A DNA stretch of 64,000 nucleotides from Ideonella livida (GCF_010499455.1 NZ_JAAGOH010000002.1:186001-250000); one strand, 5' to 3'. Numbered from the stretch's first letter, positions 22,173-31,090 are shown. The notes: generated by a model not told the origin, from the letters alone. Translations and numbers: made by a program.

Positions 22173-23324
22173 ATGCGCTCCCCTTTCCCTTCTTCCCGCC
22201 GGCTGTGCGGCGCCGCCGTGGCGCTGCTGGTGGCTGCGGCCACCCTACTGGGCGGTCCGGCCCTGGCCCAGCCGGCCAAGCCTGCGGCCTCCACCGCCGG
22301 GCCACTGATCATCGCCAACTTCGGCGGCGCCAATGGCGCGGCCCAGGAACTGGCCTTCGTCCGCCCGTTCGCCCAGCGTTCCGGCCTGCCGCTCAAGGTG
22401 GTGGAGACCACCGGCGAGCTGGCCCCCATCCGCCGCATGGTCAAGGGTGAGCTGCCGCGCTGGGACGTGGTGGAGGTGGAGTCCACCGACCTGGCACAGG
22501 GCTGCGCCGAAGGGCTGTTCGAGCCCATCGAGCGGCCCCAGCTGACCCATGGCGCCATGATGCTGCCGGGCACGCTGCGCGACTGCGGTGTGGGCGCCTT
22601 CGTCTGGTCCACGGTGCTGGCCTTTGACAGCGCCCGCCTCAAGAATGCCCCCACCAGCTGGGCTGACTTCTTCGACGTGACCCGCTTCCCGGGCAAGCGC
22701 GCCCTGCGCAAGGGCGCCCGCTACACGCTGGAGATCGCCCTGCTGGCCGACGGTGTGCCCCGACGCGATGTCTACAAGGTGTTGGCCACCCAGACTGGCC
22801 AGACCCGCGCCCTGCAGAAGCTCGACACCCTGCGTCCGCACCTGGTGTGGTGGGAGAGTGGGGCCCAGCCCGCCCAATGGTTGGCCAGCGGCGAGGTGGT
22901 GATGAGCAGCGCCTTCAACGGTCGCATCGCCGCCGCCCGCAAGCAGCCCGGCGGCGCCAGCCTGCAGAGCGTCTGGAACGACGCCATCTACGAGTTCGAC
23001 TACTGGGCCATCGTCAAGGGCAGCCCGCGCAAAGCCGAGGCGCTGGCCTACATCAACCACGCCACCTCGCCGGACGCGCAACTGGCCTTCGCCGCGGCCA
23101 TTCCCTACGGCCCAACCCACCTGCAGGCCATCATGAAACACGGTGAACGCCCTCGTACCGCCGCCGCGGTGGACCCCCACGGCTCGCTGGTGGACCTGTC
23201 CATGGTCGCCAGCGACCTGCCCTCGGACCCGGCCAACCTGCGCCGGGCTGTGGCCTTCAGCGCCGACTTCTGGCTGCAGCACGGCCCGGCGCTGGAGCCG
23301 CGCGTGGCCGGCACCGCACGCTGA
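22173..23324 (+). CDS. ABC transporter substrate-binding protein, second copy
   Basis: A 383-residue paralogue of the first binding protein in the same operon: both share NFGGANGAAQ, WDVVEVES, GAFVWSTVLAFD/AYD, FPGKR-type and RKGARY segments in the same order. A signal peptide is visible (hydrophobic core GAAVALLVAAATLLGGPALAQ). Compared with the first copy it has a longer, less conserved C-terminus including HGSLVDLSMVASDLPSDP, hinting at different ligand range. It starts 62 bp after the second permease. Two binding proteins serving one permease pair is a common way to broaden specificity, but this is inference here. Confidence 0.88.
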   Translation: MRSPFPSSRRLCGAAVALLVAAATLLGGPALAQPAKPAASTAGPLIIANFGGANGAAQELAFVRPFAQRSGLPLKVVETTGELAPIRRMVKGELPRWDVVEVESTDLAQGCAEGLFEPIERPQLTHGAMMLPGTLRDCGVGAFVWSTVLAFDSARLKNAPTSWADFFDVTRFPGKRALRKGARYTLEIALLADGVPRRDVYKVLATQTGQTRALQKLDTLRPHLVWWESGAQPAQWLASGEVVMSSAFNGRIAAARKQPGGASLQSVWNDAIYEFDYWAIVKGSPRKAEALAYINHATSPDAQLAFAAAIPYGPTHLQAIMKHGERPRTAAAVDPHGSLVDLSMVASDLPSDPANLRRAVAFSADFWLQHGPALEPRVAGTAR

Positions 23325-23355
23325 GGCGCCCCTACCCTCACAGGAGTTCCGCCCT

Positions 23356-24297
23356 ATGCCCGCCCAACCCCTCTCCGGCAACGCCATGCCGCGCTTTGGC
23401 GGCCTGGCCAGCATGATGCGGCTGCCGGTGGCCAGCTCGCCGGCCGGCCTTGACGCCGCGTTCATCGGCGTGCCGCTGGACATCGGCACCTCCAACCGCG
23501 CCGGAGCACGGTTCGGACCACGCCAGATCCGCGCCGAATCCTCGCTCATCCGCCCCTACAACATGGCCACCGGTGCGGCGCCCTTTGACGCGCTGGAGGT
23601 GGCCGACCTGGGCGATGTGCCCATCAACACCTACTCGCTGGACAAGTCGGTGGCGCTGATCACCGACTTCTACCGTCCAGTGCTGGCCGCCGGCTGCATC
23701 CCGCTGACCCTGGGCGGCGACCACACCATCGCCCTGCCCATCCTGCGCGCGGTGGCCGAGCGCCACGGTCCGGTGGCGCTCATCCATGTGGACGCCCACG
23801 CCGACATCAACGACGAGATGTTCGGCGAGCGCATCGCCCACGGCACGCCCTTCCGCCGCGCGGTCGAGGAAGGCCTGCTGCAGGGCAGCAAGGTCTGGCA
23901 GATCGGCCTGCGCGGTTCGGGCTACGCCGCCGACGACTTTGACTGGCCGCGCCAGCAGGGCTTCACCGTCGTGCCCGCGCATGAGGTCTGGTGGCAGTCG
24001 CTCACCCCGCTGATGGCCCGGGTGCGCGAGGCCATCGGCAACACGCCCTGCTACCTGAGCTTTGACATCGACGGCATCGACCCGTCCTACGCCGGCGGCA
24101 CCGGCACCCCCGAGATCGGCGGGCTGAACGTGCCCCAGGCGCTGGAGATCATCCGCGGCTGCCAGGGCCTGAACCTGGTGGGCTGCGACCTGGTGGAGGT
24201 GTCCCCCCCCTACGACCCCAGCGGCAACACCGCCCTGCTGGGCGCCAACCTGCTCTACGAGATGCTGTGCGTGCTGCCCGGCGTGCCGCGCCGCTGA
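23356..24297 (+). CDS. Ureohydrolase: agmatinase or guanidinobutyrase
   Basis: A 313-residue manganese enzyme of the arginase/agmatinase fold that hydrolyses a guanidino compound to urea plus an amine. Metal ligands are visible in LGGDHTI, HVDAHADIND and SFDIDGIDPS. The length and FIGVPLDIGTSNRAGARFGP segment fit agmatinase/guanidinobutyrase rather than arginase. In this cluster guanidinobutyrase is the more attractive reading because it yields GABA, the substrate of the gabT product encoded upstream; agmatinase would yield putrescine. Sequence alone does not decide. A GGAG lies about ten bases before the ATG. Confidence 0.88.
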   Translation: MPAQPLSGNAMPRFGGLASMMRLPVASSPAGLDAAFIGVPLDIGTSNRAGARFGPRQIRAESSLIRPYNMATGAAPFDALEVADLGDVPINTYSLDKSVALITDFYRPVLAAGCIPLTLGGDHTIALPILRAVAERHGPVALIHVDAHADINDEMFGERIAHGTPFRRAVEEGLLQGSKVWQIGLRGSGYAADDFDWPRQQGFTVVPAHEVWWQSLTPLMARVREAIGNTPCYLSFDIDGIDPSYAGGTGTPEIGGLNVPQALEIIRGCQGLNLVGCDLVEVSPPYDPSGNTALLGANLLYEMLCVLPGVPRR

Positions 24298-24444
24298 GCG
24301 CGCGCCCGCCGACACACGACGCGGCCCCATTCCTCCCTCCCTGTCACCGGCACGTCCGCCCCCTGCGCCATGAGCACCCTGAACCCTGTAGAGTCCCAGA
24401 GCAACCCGCTGGCCCAAGGCCAGCCGACCCCGGAGACCAAGACG

Positions 24445-25926
24445 ATGGACCAGAGCCCCGCAACCCCGCTGGCCGCGCTCAACGACCCCAGCCTGCTCAA
24501 GACCGACGCCCTCATCAACGGTGAGTGGGTGGCTGGCGGCAGCCGCTTCACGGTGACCGATCCCGCCACCGGCCTGCCCCTGGCCGAAGTGGCCAACCTG
24601 GGCCCCGAGGCCGCGCACCACGCCATCATGGCCGCCCACAAGGCCTGGCCGGCCTGGCGCGCCAAGACCGCCAAGGAACGCGCGGCCATCCTGATGAAGT
24701 GGTTCCACCTGCTGCACGCCCACGCCGACGACCTGGCGCGCATCATGACCGCCGAGCAGGGCAAGCCCCTGGCCGAGGCCAAGGGCGAGGTGGGTTACGG
24801 CGCCAGCTTCCTGGAATGGTTCGCCGAAGAGTCCAAGCGTGTCTACGGCGAGACCATCCCGACCACCGACAACAACAAGCGCTACCTGGTCATCAAGCAG
24901 CCCATCGGCGTGTGCGCGGCCATCACGCCCTGGAATTTCCCCATCGCCATGATCACCCGCAAGGTGGCCCCGGCCCTGGCCGCCGGCTGCCCGGTGGTCA
25001 TCAAGCCGGCGGAGGCCACCCCGCTGTCGGCGCTGGCCGTGGCCGAGCTGGCCCAGCGCGCCGGCATGCCCGCAGGCGTGCTCAACATCCTGACGGCCGA
25101 CGGTGCCAACTCCATCGAGGTGGGCAAGGTGCTGTGCAGCTCGGATGTGGTGCGCCACCTCTCCTTCACCGGCTCCACCGAGGTCGGCCGCATCCTGGCC
25201 GCACAATGCGCGCCCACGGTCAAGAAACTGTCGCTGGAGCTGGGCGGCAACGCCCCCTTCATCGTCTTCGACGACGCGGACATCGACTCCGCCGTCGAAG
25301 GCGCGATGGTCAGCAAGTACCGTAACGCCGGCCAGACCTGCGTCTGCGCCAACCGCTTCTATGTGCAGGACGGCGTGTACGACACCTTCGTGGAGAAACT
25401 GGCCGCCAAGGCCGGCGCGCTGAAGGTGGGCAACGGCTTCGAGGCCGGCGTGACCACCGGCCCGCTGATCGAGGACGAGGCCGTGGCCAAGGTGGAGGCA
25501 CACGTGGCCGACGCATTGGCCAAGGGCGCCACCCTGGTGACCGGCGGCCAGCGCCTGGGGGATCGTTTCTACACGCCCACGGTGCTGTCCCATGTCACAG
25601 CCGACATGCTGTGCGCCCGTGAGGAGACTTTCGGCCCGGTCGCGCCGATCTTCCGCTTCAGCACCGAAGCCGAGGCGATCGAAGCCGCCAACGCCACCGA
25701 GTTCGGCCTGGCCGCCTACTTCTACAGCCGCGACATCGGCCGCATCTTCCGCGTGGGCGAAGCGTTGGAATCGGGCATGGTGGGTGTCAACACCGGCTTG
25801 ATCTCCACGGCCGAGGTGCCCTTTGGCGGCGTCAAGCAATCGGGCCTGGGCCGTGAAGGCTCGCACCACGGCATGGACGACTACATCGAGGTCAAGTACC
25901 TCTGCCTGGGCGACATCCAGAAGTGA
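24445..25926 (+). CDS. gabD: Succinate-semialdehyde dehydrogenase [NAD(P)+]
   Basis: Aldehyde dehydrogenase that oxidises succinate semialdehyde to succinate, the last step of GABA use. The 493-residue product contains ITPWNFPIAMITRK (cofactor site), the general-base glutamate in LELGGNAPF and the catalytic cysteine in NAGQTCVCANRF, all in GabD wording. An upstream in-frame ATG at 24370 would add 25 residues lacking similarity to the family; the ATG at 24445 has GGAG nine bases upstream and gives the usual N-terminus before LLKTDALINGEWV. It closes the gab cluster and is followed by a hairpin. Confidence 0.93.
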   Translation: MDQSPATPLAALNDPSLLKTDALINGEWVAGGSRFTVTDPATGLPLAEVANLGPEAAHHAIMAAHKAWPAWRAKTAKERAAILMKWFHLLHAHADDLARIMTAEQGKPLAEAKGEVGYGASFLEWFAEESKRVYGETIPTTDNNKRYLVIKQPIGVCAAITPWNFPIAMITRKVAPALAAGCPVVIKPAEATPLSALAVAELAQRAGMPAGVLNILTADGANSIEVGKVLCSSDVVRHLSFTGSTEVGRILAAQCAPTVKKLSLELGGNAPFIVFDDADIDSAVEGAMVSKYRNAGQTCVCANRFYVQDGVYDTFVEKLAAKAGALKVGNGFEAGVTTGPLIEDEAVAKVEAHVADALAKGATLVTGGQRLGDRFYTPTVLSHVTADMLCAREETFGPVAPIFRFSTEAEAIEAANATEFGLAAYFYSRDIGRIFRVGEALESGMVGVNTGLISTAEVPFGGVKQSGLGREGSHHGMDDYIEVKYLCLGDIQK

Positions 25927-25933
25927 CCCTCCC

Positions 25934-25953
25934 GGGGCGCCATCCGGCGCCCC
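25934..25953 (+). terminator. Hairpin at end of the gab cluster
   Basis: GGGGCGCC (25934-25941) and GGCGCCCC (25946-25953) form a perfect 8-bp stem with a 4-nt loop, 7 bp after the gabD stop. There is no clear T-run, so it is a plausible but not canonical terminator. Confidence 0.55.
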
Positions 25954-25995
25954 TGTCCCCACGCGGGCCCCGGCGGCGCCGGGCAGTCCGGGACT

Positions 25996-26886
25996 TCAGT
26001 CGTCGTTGGCGGCGCGCCCGGCGCCGGGCGACACCGGCAGGCCCTGATCCTCCAGCATGGCCAAGGCACGGGAGAGCAGCACATCGGCTGCCTTGCCGTG
26101 TGCCGGGTACTGTCCAGCCCCCTGGCTCACCGCCAGCACCACGTTCTGGCCGGCCACCGCATAAGGCCGGACCAGCGCCGCCACCAGCTTCTGGGCCACA
26201 CGGCCCACGCTGTCGCCGGCGTCGATCCAGGCCAGCAGCACCGCAAACTCATTGCCCCCCAGCGAGGCCACCACATCGCTGGCCCGCAGGGCCGCACGCA
26301 GGCGCACCGCCGCCTTGCGCCGCACCACCTGGGCCGACTCCTGGCCCATCCGGCTTTCCACCCCGCCCAGCCCCCCCAGCCGCAGCACGATCAGGCCCAT
26401 GGCCGCAGGCTCACGCTCGCGCAGGGCCAGCAGGTGGTTCATGTGCTCCAGCAGCTGGGCGCGGTTGGGCAGGCCGGTGGCCAGGTCCACGCCATGGGCT
26501 TGGCGGGCCGCCAGGTCCAGGCGCCGGCGCTCGGTGGCCACCCGCAGCACACGGGCCAGGGTCTCTGCCCGGGCTTCGCGGCGCGGCAGCACATCGGCGG
26601 CCCCCTTCTGCAGCAGACGGCCACAAAGGGCCGGCCCGGGCTCCCCGTCCAGCACCACCACGGCACTCTCGGCACACAGGCGCGACCAGGCCTCCCAGGC
26701 CCACAGGCGTTCCGCCCCTCCGACCTGGGCCAGGTCCAGCAGGCTGGCATCCAGGCGCTGGTGGCGCAGCAGCAGGCGGGCCTCGTCGAGGTGCCCCACG
26801 GGATGGAGTACGAAGGGGCCGAAGGCCGACGTGGCCAAGTCAGGCAAATCCTGCAGCAGGCAGAGGATGTGGAGCGGTTCGGCCAT
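25996..26886 (-). CDS. Degenerate GGDEF-domain protein with receiver-like N-terminus
   Basis: A 296-residue protein. The first 125 residues resemble a response-regulator receiver (DASLLDLAQ with a candidate phospho-aspartate, and KGAADVLP), but the usual N-terminal acidic pair is absent. Residues 130-290 follow the GGDEF fold (GVDLATGLPNRAQLLEHM). The signature reads GGNEF rather than GGDEF, and the normally acidic metal-binding segment (DLDxFK) is replaced by LRLGGLGG. Both changes argue that it no longer makes c-di-GMP and may act as a c-di-GMP or GTP-binding adaptor. It is convergent with gabD. Confidence 0.75.
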   Translation of the reverse strand: MAEPLHILCLLQDLPDLATSAFGPFVLHPVGHLDEARLLLRHQRLDASLLDLAQVGGAERLWAWEAWSRLCAESAVVVLDGEPGPALCGRLLQKGAADVLPRREARAETLARVLRVATERRRLDLAARQAHGVDLATGLPNRAQLLEHMNHLLALREREPAAMGLIVLRLGGLGGVESRMGQESAQVVRRKAAVRLRAALRASDVVASLGGNEFAVLLAWIDAGDSVGRVAQKLVAALVRPYAVAGQNVVLAVSQGAGQYPAHGKAADVLLSRALAMLEDQGLPVSPGAGRAANDD

Positions 26887-26961
26887 GCCTGGAATCATGC
26901 CGCAGGGGCAGTGCAGTGCACAACGAATCAAACCCGCAGACCCATGCCAGAAACTGGCGGC

Positions 26962-27912
26962 TCATCGCGGCGTTGATTCATCGACCGGCGCCTGCGCACG
27001 CTCCAGGAGCCAGTCGCGCTGCTGGCTGAGGTGGTCCAGGAAGGCCTTGGTGCGCAACGGCATGAACTTGCGGCTGGGCAGCGCGGCGTACACCGAGAGC
27101 TGGCCCACCTTCCAGGGCGCCAGCACGCGCTGCAGGCGCCCTTCGGCCAGGTAGGGCGCCGCCATCTCGCGCGCGGCCGAGCCCACCCCCGCCCCGCCGA
27201 GCACCGCGGCCAGCAAGGTGTCCACGTGGTTGCACCACAGCACGGGACGCACCGGCACTTCCACCACCTCCACCCCGTCGGCCGACGGATCGGGCCGCTC
27301 CAGGCGCAACAGGCTGGTGCGCCCGGCCGGCGAACGCAGCCGCAGGTTGGCATGGGCGCGCAGGTCCTGGGGCACCGCCAGGGGCGGTGCGGACTTCAGG
27401 TAGGCGGGCGAAGCCACCAGCACCGCCTCGGAGTCCAGCAGCTTGCGCGCGATGACCTGGGCGTCAAACGCCCCCAGGGCCGTCAGCAGGGTGATGTCAT
27501 GCGCCTCCACAGGCGGTGGCGCATCGTTGTAGACATCGATGTCCAGCAGGACCAGCGGATGGCGGGCGCGAAACTCCGCCACCAGCGGCGCGACCAGATA
27601 GACCGCCAGTGCCGCCGGACAGGCCAGGCGCAGCGTGCCCGCCACCGCCCGGGTGTGACAGGCCACATGGTCTTCGGCATCCTCGATGTCGGCCAGGATG
27701 CCGCGCAAGCGCTCCAAGTAGGACTCGCCCGCAGCGCTGAGGGACAGGCTGCGGGTGCTGCGGTGCAGCAACCGGGTGCCCAAGTGCTCCTCCAGATCGG
27801 CCACCAGGCGGGTCACGACCGCCGGCGAAAGGTCAAGCGCGCGCGCGGCGGCGGCAAAGCTGCCCTCTTCCACCACCTTTTGAAACACCTTCATCGACTG
27901 CAGCCGGTCCAT
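26962..27912 (-). CDS. LysR-family transcriptional regulator
   Basis: A 316-residue regulator. The N-terminal winged helix is clear (residues 1-60: FQKVVEEGSFAAAARALDLS, VTRLVADLEEHLGTRLLHRS), followed by the two-lobe co-inducer domain from about residue 90. The wording fits the CrgA/AaeR-like branch common in Burkholderiales. It lies 50 bp downstream of cydB on the same strand, so it might be read through from the oxidase operon, but LysR genes usually control a divergent neighbour, and none is adjacent here. Its targets are unknown. Confidence 0.9.
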   Translation of the reverse strand: MDRLQSMKVFQKVVEEGSFAAAARALDLSPAVVTRLVADLEEHLGTRLLHRSTRSLSLSAAGESYLERLRGILADIEDAEDHVACHTRAVAGTLRLACPAALAVYLVAPLVAEFRARHPLVLLDIDVYNDAPPPVEAHDITLLTALGAFDAQVIARKLLDSEAVLVASPAYLKSAPPLAVPQDLRAHANLRLRSPAGRTSLLRLERPDPSADGVEVVEVPVRPVLWCNHVDTLLAAVLGGAGVGSAAREMAAPYLAEGRLQRVLAPWKVGQLSVYAALPSRKFMPLRTKAFLDHLSQQRDWLLERAQAPVDESTPR

Positions 27913-27962
27913 CGTCCTTCCTCATGCCTGCGGGTCAGCATACACGTGGCCCGAACCGCACC

Positions 27963-28973
27963 TCAGCCGCCGTAGCTCAACGCCTGCGCCTTGCCCCCAA
28001 ACACCCGGTAAAGGAACACCGTGTAGCCCACGATGACAGGCAAGGTCAGGCCCAGGCCGATGGCGATCACCCGCAGCGACTCCGTGGCGCTGGCCGCCTG
28101 CCACACCGTCAGCCGATCGATCACCACATACGGGTAGAGGCTGTAGGCCAGCCCCAGGAAAGCCAGCACAAACAGCAGCACCGTGCCCAGGAAGACGAGG
28201 CCGCCATAGCCCGCCACTACCGTGCGCGGACGGTGCAGCACGTGGTGGATGGCCGCCAGCGCCACCGCGCAGGCTCCCGGCACCGGCAGCAGGAGCAGCA
28301 GACCGGGCATGGAGAACCACTTGTCCATCACCGTGGGGCTGACCACCGGCGTGGCCAGGGAGATGCCCAGCAGCGCCAGCACCATCGGCCAGAAGGCCGC
28401 GCGCCCCCAGGCCAAGGCCTGCCGCTGCAGCGCCCCTTCGGTTTTCATCAGCAGCCAACCGGCCCCCAGCAGGGCATAGGCGGCCGGCAGGGTGAGCGCC
28501 ACCCCCAGTGAGAAACACTGCGCCCAGATCCCCGGCGCAAAACCGGTGACATAGGCCCCCAGCATCCAGCCCTGGGCCAGGGCGGCCACCAGCGAGCCGA
28601 CACTGAAGAGGGCATTCCAGAGCCGCCGGTGGGCGGCCTGGGCCTTGGCCCGGAACTCAAAGGCCACGCCGCGCAGGATCAGCCCCACCAGCATCACCGT
28701 CACCGGCAGGTACAGGGCCGAGAGCACCACACCGTGCGCATGCGGGAACGCCACCAGCAGCAGACCCACCCCCAGCACCAGCCAAGTCTCGTTGGCATCC
28801 CAAAAGGGGCCGATGCTGGCCACCATCACGTCCTGGTCGGTCTCGGCGGCGAAGGGCATCAGCAGGCCCACACCCAGGTCATAGCCATCGAGCACCACAT
28901 AGGCCAGCAGGGCCAGGCCCATGACGGCCATGAGGCCCAGCGGCAGCCATGTCGAGAGGTCCATGGTTTCCAT
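27963..28973 (-). CDS. cydB: bd-type quinol oxidase subunit II (cyanide-insensitive type)
   Basis: A 336-residue inner-membrane subunit with about eight helices. The N-terminus includes VVLDGYDLGVGLLMPF and GPFWDANETWLVLGVG, the conserved quinol-oxidase subunit II segments. AGGAGA precedes the METMD start. It is 15 bp downstream of cydA. No small cydX-like gene follows before the LysR gene, which fits the CIO (cioAB) class that does not need one. Function: supports reduction of oxygen to water with quinol oxidation, with low proton-motive yield. Confidence 0.93.
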   Translation of the reverse strand: METMDLSTWLPLGLMAVMGLALLAYVVLDGYDLGVGLLMPFAAETDQDVMVASIGPFWDANETWLVLGVGLLLVAFPHAHGVVLSALYLPVTVMLVGLILRGVAFEFRAKAQAAHRRLWNALFSVGSLVAALAQGWMLGAYVTGFAPGIWAQCFSLGVALTLPAAYALLGAGWLLMKTEGALQRQALAWGRAAFWPMVLALLGISLATPVVSPTVMDKWFSMPGLLLLLPVPGACAVALAAIHHVLHRPRTVVAGYGGLVFLGTVLLFVLAFLGLAYSLYPYVVIDRLTVWQAASATESLRVIAIGLGLTLPVIVGYTVFLYRVFGGKAQALSYGG

Positions 28974-28988
28974 CCGTGTTCTCCTAGC

Positions 28989-30377
28989 TCAGACCGAAGC
29001 GGGGCGGACCGCCAAAGGCGCCGCCGCGACAGGCGCGGACAAGGTCTCCCCGGTGCCGGACTTGCTGGCCAGGTGACGCAGCACGCCCACATAGGCCACC
29101 AGCAGCACCAGGTAGAGGCCCACATACACCGCCAGGGTGAGGGCGACATGTGCCGGCGGGTGGGCGGCCACCGCCTCGGCCGTGGTGAGCAGGCCCTGGA
29201 CCAGATACGGCTGGCGCCCGATCTCCGTCACGTACCAGCCAGCCAGCGTGGCCACCCAGCCCGAGAACGTCATGAGCGCCAGCACCTGCAGCAGGTGCCG
29301 GGGCAAGACGGCGGCCGGCACCGGGGCATGCCGGCGACGCCACAGGCAAACCGCGCCCCACCAGGCCACGGCCAGCATCAGCAGCCCCACCCCGACCATC
29401 ACCCGGAAACCCCAGAACACCGGGGCCACGGGCGGATGCCGGCCCGCGAAGTCGCTCAGGCCCCGGATCTCGGCCTGCGGGTCGTGGGCCAGGATGAGGC
29501 TGGCGAGCTGGGGCACCTTCAGCGCGTAATCCGTGCGCTGCTCGGCCTCGTTGGGCAGGCCAAACAGCGTGAGCGCGGCCCCCTTCTCGGTGTGCCAGAT
29601 GCCTTCCATCGCCGCGATCTTGGCCGGCTGATGCGCCAGCGTGTTCAGGCCGTGCAGATCCCCCATCAACACCTGCAGCGGCACCAACACCGCCGCCGCG
29701 GTCAGCGCCGCGCGCAGGGCATGCGGCGTGCCTTCGTCGGCAGTGGCCCGCAGCAGACGCCAGGCACTCAGTCCGGCGATCAGGAAGGAGGCGGTGAGTC
29801 CCGAGGCCAGCAGCACATGGCCCAGCCGGTAGGGGAACGAAGGGTTGAACACCACGGCCCACCAGTCCTGCGCATGCGCCACCCCGTCGATCACCACATG
29901 GCCCGCCGGCGTATGCATCCAGGAGTTCAGGCTGAGGATCCAGAAGGCCGACAAGGTGGTGCCCAAGGCCACCATCAGCGAGGCCACCAGGTGAGTACGC
30001 TCGGACACCCGATCGCGGCCGAACAGCATGATCCCCAGGAAGGACGCCTCCAGGAAAAAGGCGGTGAGCACCTCGTAGCCCAGCAGCGGCCCGGCGATGT
30101 TGCCCACCCGCGCCATGAATCCCGGCCAGTTGGTGCCGAACTGGAAGCTCATGGTGATGCCCGAGACCACCCCCAGCGCGAAGGTGAGCGCGAACACCTT
30201 GACCCAGAACTGGTAGGCCTGCGCCCATCCGCGGGCAGCGGGCGTGCCCCGGGTGGCGGCATGGCGCAGGCGGAAGAACACCAGGAACCAGCACAACGCG
30301 ATGGTGATGCTGGGAAAGAGGATGTGGAAGCTGATGTTGGCCGCGAACTGCAGCCGGGAAAGAAGCAGCGCGTCCAT
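28989..30377 (-). CDS. cydA: bd-type quinol oxidase subunit I (cyanide-insensitive type)
   Basis: Haem-bearing subunit of cytochrome bd. The 462-residue protein begins with RLQFAANISFHILFP, placing the haem ligand histidine at residue 18, and continues with SGITMSFQFGTNWPGF, GHVLLASGL (second haem histidine) and GWYVTEIGRQPYLVQGLL. The short quinol loop and the GRQP segment match the CIO branch rather than the long-loop E. coli CydA. Nine membrane helices are apparent. It forms an operon with cydB and with the GbsR-type regulator gene ending 2 bp upstream of its start. Confidence 0.94.
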   Translation of the reverse strand: MDALLLSRLQFAANISFHILFPSITIALCWFLVFFRLRHAATRGTPAARGWAQAYQFWVKVFALTFALGVVSGITMSFQFGTNWPGFMARVGNIAGPLLGYEVLTAFFLEASFLGIMLFGRDRVSERTHLVASLMVALGTTLSAFWILSLNSWMHTPAGHVVIDGVAHAQDWWAVVFNPSFPYRLGHVLLASGLTASFLIAGLSAWRLLRATADEGTPHALRAALTAAAVLVPLQVLMGDLHGLNTLAHQPAKIAAMEGIWHTEKGAALTLFGLPNEAEQRTDYALKVPQLASLILAHDPQAEIRGLSDFAGRHPPVAPVFWGFRVMVGVGLLMLAVAWWGAVCLWRRRHAPVPAAVLPRHLLQVLALMTFSGWVATLAGWYVTEIGRQPYLVQGLLTTAEAVAAHPPAHVALTLAVYVGLYLVLLVAYVGVLRHLASKSGTGETLSAPVAAAPLAVRPASV

Positions 30378-30379
30378 GT

Positions 30380-30961
30380 TCAGGCCCCCTTGCCCCCGAC
30401 GGTGCCCTTGCCGGTCAGACGGTCCTTGAGCTCCAGCACCCGGGTCACCGCCGTGCCCATGCCCATGAGCTGCAGGGCCGTCTCCGGCGCCAGGCGCTGC
30501 ATGTCATCGAACCAGGTCATCAAGCGGTCGATCAGGTCGTGCATCTCACGCATGCGGGCCTGTGCATGGCGCTCCTGCTCGCTGGCAGGCTCCTCCAGCA
30601 AGGCCATGCGCAGCATGGACAGCGTGGGCTCGATCTCCCGCCGCCGCCGCTCCTCCGCCAGCAGGCGGAAGATCTCCCAGACGTCCTGTGGCGCCTCGAA
30701 ATACTCCCGTCGGTCGCCTGGCCGGTGACTGAGCTTGACCAGACGCCAGGCCTGCAGTTCCTTGAGCCCCATGCTCACGTTGGATCGCGAAAACTCCAGC
30801 GCCTCCGCGATCTCATCGGCGTTGAGGGGACGCGGTGAGAGAAAGATCAGGGCGTAGATCTGACCCACCGTACGGTTGATGCCCCAGCGGCTGCCCATCT
30901 CGCCAAAGTGCGCGACGAACTGCCGGTTGAGCGAAGGAAGCGGAGGATTGAGGGAAGTCAT
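30380..30961 (-). CDS. GbsR/MarR-type transcriptional regulator
   Basis: A 193-residue winged-helix regulator, first gene of the regulator-cydA-cydB unit (2-bp gap to cydA). The HTH core reads INRTVGQIYALIFLSPRPLNADEIAEAL in continuous segments, then FSRSNVSMGLKELQAW as recognition helix, followed by a helical dimerisation tail. This is the GbsR subgroup of MarR-like proteins. A 40-bp symmetrical sequence ends 20 bases upstream of its ATG, so autoregulation and control of the oxidase are likely. The signal sensed is unknown; oxygen, nitric oxide or redox state would fit the oxidase. Confidence 0.88.
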   Translation of the reverse strand: MTSLNPPLPSLNRQFVAHFGEMGSRWGINRTVGQIYALIFLSPRPLNADEIAEALEFSRSNVSMGLKELQAWRLVKLSHRPGDRREYFEAPQDVWEIFRLLAEERRRREIEPTLSMLRMALLEEPASEQERHAQARMREMHDLIDRLMTWFDDMQRLAPETALQLMGMGTAVTRVLELKDRLTGKGTVGGKGA

Positions 30962-30980
30962 GGACAAGCATCCTGTCAGT

Positions 30981-31020
30981 ACGTCCTGAATTTTCAGTAT
31001 TTTCTGAAAATTCAGGACGT
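30981..31020. promoter_or_regulatory. Double-dyad operator upstream of GbsR-cydAB
   Basis: Two perfectly complementary 17-bp arms (30981-30997 and 31004-31020) flank a TATTTT spacer. Each arm itself contains a smaller dyad, CTGAATTTTCAG and CTGAAAATTCAG, so the site shows two operators 18 bp apart centre to centre. It is AT-rich within GC-rich DNA and starts 20 bases before the regulator ATG, as expected for a dimer-of-dimers repressor site. Confidence 0.75.
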
Positions 31021-31054
31021 CAGAAGGGTCTTGCAGCCCCCGACCACGCAAAGA

Positions 31055-31088
31055 AAAAGCCCTAGAGCATTGATTCTCTAGGGCTTTT
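31055..31088 (-). terminator. Ancestral ssrA-type terminator left of the element
   Basis: A perfect 13-bp stem (31055-31067 with 31076-31088, arm AAAAGCCCTAGAG) with an 8-nt loop. Read on the minus strand it ends in TTTTTCTTT. It resembles the terminator after ssrA at 42235-42273, including the loop sequence TTGATT, and is best explained as the original chromosomal ssrA terminator displaced by the inserted element. Confidence 0.75.
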
Positions 31089-31090
31089 GC

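Noticed and set aside
23338-25962. Minus-strand open frame of 874 codons opposite the ureohydrolase and gabD genes
   Set aside because: Spans two well-supported genes on the other strand and shows only low-complexity Gly/His/Ala composition.
27913-27962. Small cydX-like gene after cydB
   Set aside because: Only 50 bp separate cydB from the LysR gene, and no short hydrophobic frame fits; CIO-type oxidases commonly lack it.
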